Below, piece by piece: positions 10,631 to 33,317 of a stretch of DNA of 64,000 bases. Where the stretch lies: the NCBI RefSeq assembly GCF_034702125.1, contig NC_085868.1:45630328-45694327 (forward strand). The letters are read 5' to 3'. The stretch comes from Engraulis encrasicolus (taxonomy: Eukaryota; Chordata; Actinopteri; Clupeiformes; Engraulidae). The position numbers and the translations under genes were made by a program. Each line of letters opens with the position of its first letter. The first letter of the stretch is position 1. Below the pieces are notes generated by a model. It made no database searches. It had not been told where the DNA came from and saw nothing but the letters and a program-made list of their open reading frames with translations.

Positions 10631-12807
10631 ATGAGTGATTCTACGATTCGACTGCACTTTTAAGTCCATGGATTTTATTTGCCAATTCCACTAACTGTTA
10701 GCTGCATCCAATGATGTTTTGGACATTAGCACACATTTATCTTTCATATAATACAGAAAGTGTAGTAATGGCATTATTTCCCTCAGCAAGAATGAATATT
10801 GGTTTTAGTCGTTTTCATGCCGTCCTGTTTTCCAAATGTCAGATTCAGTCTTCATATTAGCATGTAAAGAAACTTGTTTTGCCCAAGACGATTGCAAATG
10901 TTGATTCACAGTAATCATCACAATATGACAAAACTGTCAGAAAGACCACTGTGCTTTCCATTATACATGAAATTTGCCATTTTGTGTGTGTCTACGAAAA
11001 CTGTGTTAACCGTGTCACGGTGTGAAACCCCCTCCATAAATCAGTAATGGTTTGGTCTTAGGCCATACGAATAACATCACGTGATGTCATAACCTCTTTG
11101 GCAGGGTATGGGAAGACTTTTTGGTAAATTTCGAGTTCCATCCTTCCATAATTTAATCCATTCTTTTTCATGTTCTCATAGCAGGAAAATTGCCTGTCAA
11201 CTGTGTTATCAACATATTCATAAGAATTTGAATTAGAAATCACATGTAGAAAAACAGATAAAGCATACAAATACATTAATTGATTAAGGCGTTGTGGTGG
11301 AACTTCTGAGGTCCTCAGTTAGCACAACACCATAAAAATGGCTGAGATGTCAAGCCGTGTTGCCGTCAATGGTGTTACGCATCTATGACAGTTGAGGAGG
11401 AGTATGTTTTTGCCAATCTATCTCCATATTGACCGACAAACAAACAAAATAATTTGTGTTCTATGGAGATGGGTTTGTCTGCTCTGTTTTTTCCTCCTTA
11501 AAAAGTGCTGATTTGTTCCCCTGCACTGTTGACCGTAACACAGTTGAGTAACACGGTTGACTGTTTTGAAGGTGTTTTTGTGCTATTGATCCCTTCAGGG
11601 TTTATTAAGTTTATGCCTCGAGATCAGCGTCCCTGCGTCGTGATGCAGTGAGCCGCGCAGTTAACGGAGTGAAGCCCCCCCCCCATCACGCAGGTACTCT
11701 GGGGCACCTCCCCAAAATTGTGTCTCGACGCAGGGAGTGATGCAGACAGCGACGGCGTGAAGGGCGAAAATAGGTCTCTGACTGGTCCTCACAACCAGCC
11801 TGTTCTGTCGTCGAGTCGAGAACAAGCTACTTCCATGTTCTAACCTTCGTCGGTCTACGGACTGTGAGCTCTTCATTGAATAAGTTGCCCGTGCTTTGTC
11901 GTTTGATTTATTTACACGAACCAAAGACAACACGTGCGCTTGCGACGCTGAAGTTATTTGGACAGTTGAACAGTGGTTTCGAGGTCGAGGAAACATTCCG
12001 CTTCGTGTGACCTATCCTGGACAAATGAGCCACTTCTTTGTTTCAAACTACTCGCTGGCTGCCAGTGCGATCAAAAATGCACGTGACATATAGATTTAAT
12101 GTTTCATTTTCATTTTCGTCGAGTCTGTGAAGCTAAAAAACAACCGACACGTCTAGGTTACTCTTTAAATAGAAGGCAGTTTGAGCGTGAAATGACATTG
12201 CGCAGACCGCGCTTCAAAACAGGGCATAAACCAAAATTAACTGCATCATGGCTGGGACAAGCTCACTCCGTGGCACTGAAAGGAAGTATAACCCGCCCTT
12301 TATGTGTTGGAAAAATCTTATGAACAGACACTAGGGATTATCTCTGGAGAAGAAAGTCTTGTGTAAGGAGGGTGACTAAATTCAAATCACACGTCACAGG
12401 GGTTTATAATGAAAAATGTGTCAGTCTGTATCACAGTGAATCATAAAATCCTACTTATGAAGCTCAACAATCACATTTTCTATATCAGCTGCACAGATTA
12501 ATGACATTATTGTTAAGGGACATAAGCACTTTCAAACGTATGTTGTTTCAACTCTGTAGTATTTTTATATATGTTTGAAATGACATAGTATTTGTCCATA
12601 ACACTGTTGACAAAATAATCAAGCAAATGTTCGCTTTCATTAGAGTATTTATCAAATGATTTAAGATTAAGCTTGGCAATTTGTTTGTTTGGAAACTTAA
12701 ATATATACACTATGTAAACATCTAGGTCATTTTGTTGAAAAAAAAATACTGATAATTGACATTTTGCTTTTGCCAAAAGTGCAGTCGAATCGTAGAATCA
12801 CTCATAT
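10631..12807. mobile_element. Non-autonomous DNA transposon with ~33 bp TIRs, 2.2 kb
   Basis: The left end (10631 on) reads ATGAGTGATTCTACGATTCG followed by ACTGCACTTTT. The right end (to about 12807) is its exact complement for about 33 bp. The interior is AT-rich at both sides with a GC-richer core (11590-12330). It has only short reading frames, none resembling a transposase. No clear target duplication was found, so the superfamily is unknown. Confidence 0.65.
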
Positions 12808-13688
12808 GCTACTTTGGTTAACAGATCAATGATGTTCGTCAGGGTGGTGCAACCACAGTGGCTTGTATATATCTGTTATGTTTTCCAAGTTTAGCTAAGA
12901 AGTATATTCATTGTACATTAAATTACCAATTTATAATTCCTTTATGGACATTAACTGTGGTTGTATCAGCTGACGTCTGCTTTTTTAAAATTATTATTAT
13001 TATTATTATTTTTAAAAAGCCTATTATTTCTTCATACTCCTGGTGTTTAGTCATTTTATTTACAAGGGCTACATTTCAAAATGGAACAGAAATCCAACGT
13101 GATGCTTCTACTGCCTCTCTGAGCTCCACACTCAAGTTAAAAATAAAAACAAGAATGCTGACTCTTGGATATAATAATGCTGATGATGCAAGGAAGGACA
13201 AGGCGTGGGATAGTCAAACGGTTGAGCTCAAATCACTCAAGAGCTGTGGTAATGATTGAAAAATATGCCCATAATCGTTGATAAGGTCCTTTGATGTACC
13301 GTGGATGTAATTGGTACTACATTTTATAGTCATGGCATTAATTGATAAACTTTGACTTTGCTCTGATAGAGGTGAGATGAATCCAAAACTAATGTTCATA
13401 GAAAGTGGTTCAAGGGTTTGTAATAGAAAGAGACATGGACTAGCCTATATTGTATTATTATTTATTTTTTTGTTGAAAATTCATTTATATTCATTACTGC
13501 CAACTCAGCAGAGAAATGTGCCATACATAACACAATATTTACCTCATTGTGGCCCTTATAAAGTGTGGCCCTTTTAATTTATCTGTGTTATACATAGGCA
13601 GCTTGCTGTTTTTAGTATGTGCCTGCAATCCATGTATCTTTATTCTTTTGCTTGACACAGTTACCCTCTCCAGGCCTGCTCTCCCCAT

Positions 13689-13690
<2 letters not shown>
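12808..13690. other. AT-rich intergenic sequence
   Basis: Contains an ATT trinucleotide run near 12990-13010. The 133-codon frame at 12858-13259 has no recognisable domain and no supporting splice or promoter context. No gene called. Confidence 0.4.
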
Positions 13691-13939
<249 letters not shown>

Positions 13940-14375
13940 TATTCTGATTAGCCTACAGAGAACACCTCCCCAGCATACCATTGCAGCCACACACTAAACT
14001 GATAACCAATCACACTCTTGTCAGGAGCACCCCTTGCTTCTGTCACCATTTCCGTCAATCAAACTTCTCTTCCTCCCAATTTCTCATCTGTTGTCCTCTC
14101 CAGTCTCCAATCCTTGTGCACCACCACCCCCGTTACGCTCGCTCCCTCGTTACATACATTACATAGAAGAGAGAATATTGTGCAACGTTTTAACAGACAC
14201 GACCGAATGATTGTTGTTCAGAGGGATGTAACATCGATGTAATTACTTATTTTCCCTGAATATCTTCTTCTGGCTGACTAATGTACCCTCTCTGACTGTA
14301 TGGCCTGGCCTGCTCATCACCTGATACAGACGAACACCGAACTCCAAGTTACAATGTCATCAGTGTTAATATAAC
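13940..14375. other. Intergenic, nothing recognised
   Basis: Moderately unique sequence without reading frames of note. Confidence 0.4.
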
Positions 14376-15828
14376 TAGAGATGTCCCGATCCAGGTTTTT
14401 GCACTTCCGATCCGATACCGATATTTTATTTCACTTCCGATCCGATACCGATACCGGCCGATACCGATACCGGCCTATCGGAGTATTTAAATTGAAAGTT
14501 ATTTAGCCTACTTACTTTCTTGTCACACTCATGGTGAAAAGGGGTTTACTCTTGATAACAACTATCCAGCTGAATTAGGTGAATTTGAGTAATACACAAT
14601 GGTTTGTACTGAGAAACCTGTTAAATACAAATTAGGCAAAATAATACTCAATTAACTACACAAACAAAAATGCCACCAGTGCTCTACTCTTGAACCAGAT
14701 TCCAAGGAAACCATTGAAAATCCATCAGTGCAAATAATATTCTAAACTGTAAGTGAATGCTTATTCAAGCAGTTGAAGTATTCATCTGTTTTCCATGCAA
14801 AGGTGGATTTTTTTGTAGGCTGCCAGCATGTTGACAATTCAGGACGAGTTTACATTTAACATAGACAAAAAAGTAGGCCTAAAGAAAATTCCAAGACACA
14901 CAGTAGACTAGTAGGCCCTCTCATATGCCCAAAGTAGCCTAAGATCCTCCATCATTATGCCATAGGTAGCCTAATACAGCCTAGATTAATGCCAATAAAC
15001 AACAATCACAACTTAACAACTGCTACAAATTAATCAAAATGGAATTAGATAAATATCTAAAATAAATCATAAACTAATTTGGACACAACCACTGTCCAGT
15101 AGGCTACTATAATATTTATTTACTCAGGTCAGTGGACACAATAACATTTAACAATACCATTTTCTACCGTATGCTTTTGCTCCTCCATGTGAATTAGCAC
15201 ATCCTTAATTTAACATCTGCTTAGCATTTTAGCAAGACGGCATTGTCCATGAAACACTCACACGCGTACACACTCACACGTCGTGGGACAGAAAGGGAGC
15301 GGTAACTTAGTGGCTGGGCAACAAACAAACTTTGGGGGATGAGAGGAAAGCGCCTCGGAGAGAAGCATGTGAAATCTGAATGTTCAGTGTTTGTAGCCAA
15401 ACATTAGCGCTTGTTACTGAAATGCCATCTGAAACGCAGGCAGAGTGGCATGAAGCGCGCAATTCTGTGTGTCTGGACTGTTCACGGACACTCAGGACAG
15501 TTTAAAGCTTTTTGAAACCACAGACTGAAAAACTTACGTTGCCTGCGCTTGTGAGAGCCGAATGAGAGCTAAGCAGTTGCTCCCACGTGTGTGCTGACGA
15601 GAGCTGAAGGTGTGCTGGAAAATGCGGACCGGAGTTTAAGAACAACCACAGTAAAAACTGGAATGGATTGCGGGTGAGCCGGAAAACACGGACCGGACTT
15701 TGAAAAAAATGGATTCTGGATCGGATTTGGATCGGATTTTTTCGTGCTTGCCGATCCGATCCCGATACGCATTTTTTTTCCTATATCGGCGGCCGATCCG
15801 ATCCAGATATCGGATCGGGACATCCCTA
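14376..15828. mobile_element. Non-autonomous hAT-type element, 1.45 kb
   Basis: Starts TAGAGATGTCCCGATCC and ends GGATCGGGACATCCCTA, inverted repeats. The subterminal zones are packed with CCGATCCGATACCGAT motifs in both orientations, a hallmark of hAT transposase binding. The flanks share AATATAA (14369-14374 region and 15828-15834), fitting an 8 bp duplication. The interior is AT-rich and has no transposase frame. Confidence 0.75.
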
Positions 15829-15881
15829 ATATAATCTGTAACTGAAAATCATTCGCATTATGTTTTCAGACACATAGCCTA

Positions 15882-15882
<1 letters not shown>

Positions 15883-15947
<65 letters not shown>
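15883..15947. repeat. (GA)n microsatellite
   Basis: About 32 uninterrupted GA units immediately right of the hAT element. Confidence 0.95.
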
Positions 15948-15949
<2 letters not shown>

Positions 15950-16560
15950 TATTGGCCTTCATAACCAACCTGTGCGCGTGCTTGCAGGGCTTCGCGCCCA
16001 AACCTGAGCCATGGCACACGACACGTGCCACCAGCATTGATTCAATTTAATTTGTGAACCTCTGTCACGCAGTGCCAATGACGGATTTACCAGTAGCCTG
16101 GGCGGCCTATTTAAATTACTTTTAAATCATAAAACCGGCGAAACGGGCGTGTGGTGGTGATGTGTGTGTGTGTGTGTGTTGGGGGGGGGGGGTTTGGGCT
16201 GGTTGGGGCGTTTTGGAATATGCGGAAAGCACTTGGCTGCTGCCGTTGATTTCCCTTGAGCAAATTAGCTCTATATCACCGCCGACGACAGGCAGTAATC
16301 TGGCCGATAGGACACGAAGGGTATAGGGGCGTATTCCTCGCAGGTGTCACCGCTCCAATCTTCTTGGGTCAGACGTTAACAGAAACATTCCCAATGTCTG
16401 TGGGTTGTTGATTCATCCAATCTGCAGTGGATTTGTGTTTCTCGCCTATAGTCAGTATCGTAAACAATGCCAGACCATCACAAGGCGAGCTTTAAAAAGA
16501 TACAGAATAACGCGAAGGTCCCTTTCATTTGAAGGCATGTTGAGCCACAGGCTGCATTGA
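15950..16560 (+). promoter_or_regulatory. Candidate conserved upstream block of mnx2
   Basis: Non-repetitive block with motifs such as CCTATTTAAATTACTTTTAA and CATAAAACCGGCG, 2.6-3.2 kb upstream of the mnx2 start codon. A G-run near 16180 is the only low-complexity part. Regulatory role is inferred from position and texture. Confidence 0.3.
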
Positions 16561-18300
<1,740 letters not shown>

Positions 18301-19154
18301 CACGCCTCTCAAAGCACAAACGCCGAAAACAGTTTTACACTTAAATGAGCAGTGATGTGTTTAAACCGTATGGCAGGTGCTGCCGTTGTCCCTCTGTTCT
18401 AAGCAGAGAGTGGACTGACTAGCCCACTCATAAACGCTTTGGTTGCGCAGCACGCGTCTCTGACAAAAAGGCGGTGCGTGCGCTTTGGGAATCATGAGCG
18501 GACTCGACAAACGAGAGCGTAATTAGCTGATTAAAAAAAAACTGTCTAGTGATCTAACGCCCGCGGCACAAGCGAACTAGCCAATCATAGGCCAGATGAA
18601 CTTTGGGTGGGATTCGAATGACACGACTGGAGGTGTGGAAAACGGCGTTTGCGAGACAGGTTACACACTACGTGTCAAGTGAAACCGAAGATTATCCAAC
18701 AACTGTCTGCAGAATCCAAAGCGGAATCAGGCAGCTATGCAGTGGCACGGTATTGAGTTTTTGCGCAATTTTTGGTAGGCCTCTTCATATGGAAGGTCTT
18801 AACATATTTACAAAGTTCTCTAATTCAAGTGTTTTAGATAGTTTATGCGCATTGTTGCGCGTTTTTTCGCGAACCGAATCATGAACAGCTTTACTCATAC
18901 TTCTCACACCCGGACATACTGAAGTAAGAACTCAGTCTACTTGTGAAACATTTCATGCATGCTGCCTTCCAAACGTGATAGCCAACGACCTGAAGTGATT
19001 CTTCATTGCTGTTGAAGAAATGGTTACAGAGAAACACTATTCTGTAACTCTACCCTGAAGAGTTTCATCTCTCAACTGCGAGTTGAGAACAAGAGCCGCA
19101 AAAAAGACGTTCAAGGTGTGTCTGCTTCTTTTACTCCCGGCCAAGGGCAGACAG
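18301..19154 (+). promoter_or_regulatory. mnx2a: Proximal promoter and 5' UTR region of mnx2
   Basis: Sequence just before the start codon is richer in CpG than its surroundings (for example GCGCAGCACGCG near 18446). It carries a homeodomain core TAATTAG at 18520-18526 and a CCAAT box in ACTAGCCAATCATAGG (CCAAT at 18581-18585). No convincing TATA box was found. The transcription start cannot be fixed from sequence alone. Confidence 0.4.
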
Positions 19155-27948
<8,794 letters not shown>

Positions 27949-28298
27949 TTAAAGGGGTATGCCACTATTTTGGGGCTTAATACAGTTGAAATCGTTGGCT
28001 GGGGTTTATAAAGGTAGTAAAGTGTCTTATTTTTCTTCTTAAGCGTTGTCTTGCTTTAAGACAAGTTAAAAGAGGGAATATGTCGCTAAGCTAGTGAAAG
28101 TCAATGTATCCGTGTAGCATTGTAGCATGCTACACGGATACATTGACTTTCACTAGCTTAGCGACATATTCCCTCTTTTAACTTGTCTTAAAGCAAGACA
28201 ACGCTTAACATGAAAAATAAGACACTTCACCACCTTTATAAACCCCAGCCAACGATTTTAACTGTATTAAGCCCCAAAATAGTGGCATACCCCTTTAA
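27949..28298. mobile_element. TTAA-flanked near-perfect palindromic element, 350 bp
   Basis: Starts TTAAAGGGGTATGCCACTAT and ends ATAGTGGCATACCCCTTTAA. The two ~165 bp arms pair almost perfectly to a small centre near GTAGCATTGTAGCATGCTAC (28114-28133). No coding sequence. Confidence 0.85.
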
Positions 28299-28556
28299 AC
28301 AAGGGCCGGTGTGTAAAATTCGTTTCACACAAAAAGTGCAATGATGAAATGTCTATATGCTGTTGCCATTTGTCATTGTTATTATCACTGTTAACTGACT
28401 GTAACTGTAATTTATTTGCACTGAAGAACTGATTTAGCTGGACAAAAAAATATTTATCTGCAATGTCTCGTGTTGGGTGTACACACAACTGAGGAATAAA
28501 AATATCCAACATGATACGCAGAGATGTTTCTCTTGGTATTTGAGTCTGTTCTAGAA

Positions 28557-29036
28557 CAGTGGTTCCCAACCTTTTCCTTCAGGGACCCATGTTTTTACTA
28601 TTGTAAGCTTTGGTGACCCAGCGCCCGCATGAGAGGAAGTCACTCGATACGCTCTATCTCAATTTAGTCATAATTTTATTCCTCAATTCGTCTTTGTTCA
28701 AAAACAGAATAAATGTGTAGCCCCTTAATGCGCGCCGTACCTCCTGAGGCACGCTGTAATAGACATTGAAATGTAACTACCATAGCACTACAATACTATG
28801 ACACAACACAGGCCCTTTAATAATGCACCACGACTTGGTCATTACCATACTGGTAACAATGAATTTATAAAGCCGCGCCTTAAGGGGTTAATGTAGCACT
28901 TAAATTTTGTTGCTTCTATGCATTTGTCATTTACTCAACATGGGCTACATATGGTATTAAAATGAAACCCCTTAAACTCAAGAGGGCTTCGCGACCCCCC
29001 GTGGATCTTTGGCGACCCATAGGTTGGGAACCACTG
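28557..29036. mobile_element. hAT-type MITE with a nested repeat
   Basis: Starts CAGTGGTTCCCAACC and ends GGTTGGGAACCACTG, with a perfect 8 bp duplication TTCTAGAA at 28549-28556 and 29037-29044. The inner segment 28720-28892 (AGCCCCTTAATGC to CCTTAAGGGG) is itself a repeat also found at 288-475. Confidence 0.85.
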
Positions 29037-29124
29037 TTCTAGAAGGTTGATGCCCAATTACGTTCATGACTGTTTGAGAGAAGTAAGAACTTTTCAGATG
29101 GACCTCCTCACATATCATTTACAT

Positions 29125-29465
29125 CAGGGTTTCCCAAACTGGGGTGCGTGCACCCCTGGGGGTGCGCGGCCTGCTATAAGGGGGTGCGTGAGATGAATAG
29201 AGTAATGGCGGATAAGTGAGTTTTCATCAGGCATCAATGAACATTAAGTAGTTTTTATTTGCATTATATGCATTATATGCTGGAAGGTTCCATCTGAAGT
29301 GTTGTTTAATTCCAAGACAATTAGAAAAGAGGATTCCCCAAAACGGCATAGTGAATGAGCAGTGAATCCATACTTGCGCGGCCATCAGCACACCAAAATA
29401 TTCGCTCAGGGGGTGCGCGAACCACATTGAAATGTACAAGGGGGAAAAAAGTTTGGGAACCCCTG
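29125..29465. mobile_element. hAT-type MITE
   Basis: Starts CAGGGTTTCCCAAACTGGGG and ends AGTTTGGGAACCCCTG, with a perfect duplication ATTTACAT at 29117-29124 and 29466-29473. Interior rich in GGGGGTGCGCG. Confidence 0.88.
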
Positions 29466-29473
29466 ATTTACAT

Positions 29474-29930
29474 TATATTACAGTACTTGACACTTAGCTG
29501 GCACTTTTTCTAAAATTCAGAGTGACTTACAGTTATTTAGGCACAGGGTATTGGAGCCGTGGTCCATTGGTTAGGGAAGGTGCAGGGAGGTGGTTGAGGG
29601 TTATCGGTCCGAATCGCATTGGAATTGACCTTGAGCAAGGCACCCAACCCCATGTGACGGAGGTGTTCCTGCACAGTTTGTTCCCCACGGGGCGCGAACC
29701 TGCCACCTCGTCAACTACATCGGTTCGGCAATGGGAGTCACAGTACGATCGTGCTGCGCTAAAGGGCCGGTCTGTATTGAGGCTTCGGGAGGGAGGTTTA
29801 CTAACGTTACACGCCGAACTCTGCTAGTTGGCCTCCAGTACACTCATATTGCTTCAGGGACTGTAACCAACACCCAAAACTGTAAGTTGCTTTGGATAAG
29901 AGTGTCAGCTAAGTGTAATGCAATGATATC
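29474..29930 (+). repeat. Retroposon-like repeat with tRNA-like core
   Basis: Left end carries ACACTTAGCTGGCAC and AGTGACTTACAG; right end carries CTGTAAGTTGCTTTGGATAA then GTGTCAGCTAAGTGTAATGC, the fish L2/SINE tail motif, partly inverted. The core has ATTGGTTAGGGA, GGTCCGAAT and GACCTTGAGCAAGGCACC. Related cores occur at 39555-39620 and 49160-49225. Confidence 0.5.
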
Positions 29931-30164
29931 ACAACCAATTCAAGGCTTGTTGGCAATAGTGACTAAAATCACTCACTGAGAGCCAGTCTAGCAGATGATG
30001 AAATTGGGCAATACCATCAATCTTGATGCTTCTGAGGCCATTTTGAAAATGTTGCACTCCAAAAGTTTATCCTTGTTCATGTACTTTGTATAGAGTATGA
30101 GCACACACAAGATTTTGTCAACATCCACCCACCTGTTCAAAAATCTTTTTTTTGACAAACAGAT

Positions 30165-30218
<54 letters not shown>

Positions 30219-30470
30219 TAATGTTCAACAAGGATGACTGGAGAAAGGTATGCATCAAACATGGCAGATCTAATAATTAAATAATAATAATAAATACCTT
30301 CTCCTTGTAAAATCTCACACTTCCCAACTAGAAATGCACCACCACCAAGGAAGCTGTTTGATAGAACATTTGACTATGCTACGCTCTATTTTTATTTCAA
30401 GTCTTTCTGCCTTCTTTTTGTAGAGTTAGAAACTGGAAGGTTTCGCCCTGTCCTGCAATTCAATTTCACT
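29931..30470. other. Intergenic with a (CA)n tract
   Basis: (CA)n at 30169-30214; otherwise nothing recognised. Confidence 0.5.
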
Positions 30471-30475
30471 ATAGG

Positions 30476-30600
30476 GCCAGGGCTGGACTGGTCATCTGGC
30501 ATAGCGGGCATTTCCCGGTGGGCCCTACACCCTCGTGCGCCCCTATTTTCAGAAATGTAAAAATGTACATTCCTGAAAATAGGGGCCCGCTCTGCTAGGG
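30476..30600. repeat. Short hAT-like repeat (CCAGGGCTGGACTGG family)
   Basis: Starts CCAGGGCTGGACTGGTCAT. It contains GGCATTTCCCGGTGGGCCC and an internal hairpin (CCTATTTTCAG with CTGAAAATAGG). The right boundary was not resolved. Confidence 0.4.
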
Positions 30601-31685
30601 GCATCTAGGCTAGCAATGGTGAAGAATCTTTAAAAAGGTCCTGGGTCCGGTTTGTGATCCGGATCACCACCAGAATCACTTAATCACTTGTTCCTTGTGT
30701 CATTTCCAACAACTCCACCAAGTTTCATCTAAAGACGTTCATGGGTTTTGAGTTATCCTGCTGACAAACAAACAGACAGACAGACAAACAAACAGACAAA
30801 CAAACAGTTAGACGGACAAACCAACGTGACCGAAAACATTAACTCCTTGGCAGAGGTAATAAGATAAAGATAAAAGAAACGCAAGCAGACCATTCCCCTC
30901 TAGAACATTTAGGCCTACTCAGGAGCACTGAATCACAGTGGTTGACAAGTTGCCTGTTTAAAAAATAAATAAAACAAAATTCAAAGGATTCTTGGGGTTA
31001 TTTTTTATATACATGTTTAGAAATCAAATAATCAAAGCATAAGATGTGCAACTTCATTCTGCAACAAACATTTTACATAATTGGTGAAGTCTATATACTG
31101 TTTTTAGAGACAGGCTATTTGCACTGATGGAAAGTGCAAATGAAGCCTCTTCATGTCAGATTAGCTTTAAAAAATAATTTGGAAAAAAAACTCCTAAAAG
31201 AAAGTAACACCAACAACACCATCAAGAAGATAAAAGTGTTTATCTCCCCCAAGGTTCCTGGCACAACTTATCTTTAAAGTGAAATCTTCACATCAGGTGG
31301 AAAGAAAAGAGGACAAAAATGAGGACAATAGGGGTATAAAACAAAGTTGTTTATAAATCCCATAAAAATGCCCACCCCTGGCTCACAATACCTAACATGC
31401 AATATCCCTTAATGGGCCATTTCTTAGGTAGACTTTTCGTCTTGTCTGTTTGCAACCCCCTTGCATCCACCCATTCCTCCCTCCGTTCTTCCCTCTCTCC
31501 CTCTCTTCTTCTCTCCTTTTTTCCCCTCCTGTCATCTATATTGTTCTCCCCTCCCTCCTCCACCTCCTTGCCTTGTTATCCTCCTCCTCCTCCTCCTCCT
31601 GCCTGACAAAGTGTTGCTGATTAACATGCGAAGAGTGGAGGGAGGAGGCGGACACAAGACATTGTGTTGAAAAAACAGACGGGTG
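30601..31685. other. Intergenic; short repeats only
   Basis: A run of (ACAG/ACAA) units at 30764-30810 belongs to a common fish repeat with GTTTCATCTAAAGACGTTCA. Pyrimidine-rich tract at 31455-31600. No gene. Confidence 0.45.
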
Positions 31686-31717
31686 GTGTGCGTGCGTGTG
31701 TGTGTGTGTGCGTGCGG

Positions 31718-31802
<85 letters not shown>

Positions 31803-31900
31803 TGTGTTTGTGTGTGGTGTATGTGCGTGTGTGCCTGTGTGTGTGTGTGTGCGTGCTTGTGTGCGTGCGTGCGTGCGTGCCTGTATGTGTGTGTGTGAAG
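31686..31900. repeat. (GT)n(GA)n(GT)n compound microsatellite
   Basis: Alternating GT, GA and TGCG tracts over about 215 bp. Confidence 0.9.
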
Positions 31901-31934
31901 GATGGGAGCGGAGCAGAGGGGAGGGGGTGGGGAT

Positions 31935-32370
31935 GGGGTTCTTATTTATGTCCGGCGGCTTTCAAATCTGAATTACTAAAGCGGGTTTACTGATAGTCAA
32001 ATAATTAAACTAATGAAGGGGAAGCGAAGCAATCAGCAGCTCGTGGTGATGTCACTGCACCCATTTCATTTGTTACGGGGAGGAGGAGAGCGGAGGGAGG
32101 GAGGCAGGGAGGGAGGGGAAGAAGAATAGATATATAAATAAAATAATAAAAGACACAGAAATGATGAGTGTCTGACCAGAACAGGGTGTTTTTATTAGCG
32201 GTGCGTGTAAGGGCGGTGATTAAGCTCTCCGTGGTCCGAGGAGCCGTGGCAAAAGGCGTGCCCACAAACAACAGCATTTATATAGTGATTAAATGCATTT
32301 TTAACTGGCCGCGGAGAAGCGGCCCGAGGCCTTGTGAAAAGCCTAGCGGGCGCCCTTGTCACGGCCGGCA
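31935..32370 (+). promoter_or_regulatory. Candidate conserved non-coding element
   Basis: Non-repetitive block with many homeodomain-type cores: CAAATAATTAAACTAATGAA (about 31999-32018), GTTTTTATTAGCGG, GGTGATTAAGCTC and AGTGATTAAATGCATTTTTA (32285-32304). Lies 5 kb downstream of mnx2. Regulatory function is inferred; conservation needs alignment. Confidence 0.4.
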
Positions 32371-32519
32371 GGATGTGGATGGCGAACAAATGCCTGCACT
32401 GTACGCAGGCACTATCCAGCCAGTTGCATTCCAATTACTGGGTTGGACATACTGTATACAGTGCCTCCATATATTCATATATCCATGTGTTGCATGGAAC
32501 CGTGACTGTAACCAAAGGT

Positions 32520-32770
32520 GGATCTAGCCATTTTGGGGCCCTAGGCGAAATATAAACCTGGTGCCCTCAAAAAAGTCATTCTTTAAACCCCTCACCAATT
32601 GGCATGGACAGTGCGAGGGTGCTATTTTAGTGTTTTGTCTCGTATATATCTTCGATTACTTTACATAAGTGACAAATTAAGATCAGGCCTACTTTTTTAT
32701 GTGTCACCTATTGCGATTGGTGTGACAGTTGGGGGGCCCTATTGAGGGCAAAGTATAGTCTGGCCCTGTA
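32520..32770. repeat. GGGGCCCT-type repeat, likely decayed hAT MITE
   Basis: Opens AGGTGGATCTAGCCATTTTG and GGGGCCCTAGG and closes GGGGGGCCCTATTGAGG and TCTGGCCCTG. The ends are loosely complementary. Confidence 0.3.
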
Positions 32771-33007
32771 TCAGTGAAATGGTGGAACCAATGGTCGGCG
32801 TTCAAACCAGACATGTACAGTTTTAAAGTATTTCATGTAAGTGCACGTAATCAGGACTCTATATTAACTTTTTTCATCAGACATCATCACCACACTACAA
32901 GGGTCAAAGTGGATAGTAAAGTTTTCTTTTTTACTTGCGAAACTGAATTTTCACCAGCATTTGGCCAGTTGACAGGTGTTACTGTACTGTAATATAGAGA
33001 CAACCGG

Positions 33008-33160
33008 GGGAGGGGGGGTATGTAGTCCCAGGCCCGGGAGAGAGGAGGCCCAGAATTGGGTTCTCATTACATTGTATGCATTGCGTGGGGGGGCCCTTCC
33101 CTTTCAGATGACTTTGTCCCTGGCCTGGCCAATGCTGGCAGTGGCCCTGCCTGCATGTAA
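33008..33160 (+). repeat. Dispersed GC-rich repeat, inverted relative to 40050-40175
   Basis: Contains CCCAGGCCCGGGAGAGAGGA, GGTTCTCATTACATTG and CCTTTCAGATGACTTTGTCC. Complementary segments in the same order are present at 40050-40175. Confidence 0.6.
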
Positions 33161-33317
33161 TGACCAGCTCAGTCACCATTTGCCTTCCCAACGACTCAAA
33201 TGTTACATACAAACAGAGTTGTGATTGATTTTTGGCATTAACTCCAATGCCCTGGTGCTTGATCAACTCACCAGGTAAAAACATTTCCTGCCGCTAGTCC
33301 TGTTCGACTACTTTACT

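Noticed and set aside
12858..13259. 133-codon frame
   Set aside because: Composition is AT-rich with poly-Ile/Lys from an ATT run; no domain, splice or promoter support.
15569..15823. 84-codon minus-strand frame with SDPNPIQNPF-like residues
   Set aside because: It reads through the GATCCGAT subterminal repeats of the hAT element.
19083..19154. In-frame upstream ATG extending mnx2 by 24 residues
   Set aside because: The extension has no Mnx similarity, while the internal ATG begins the conserved MERSKNFRIDALLA signature.
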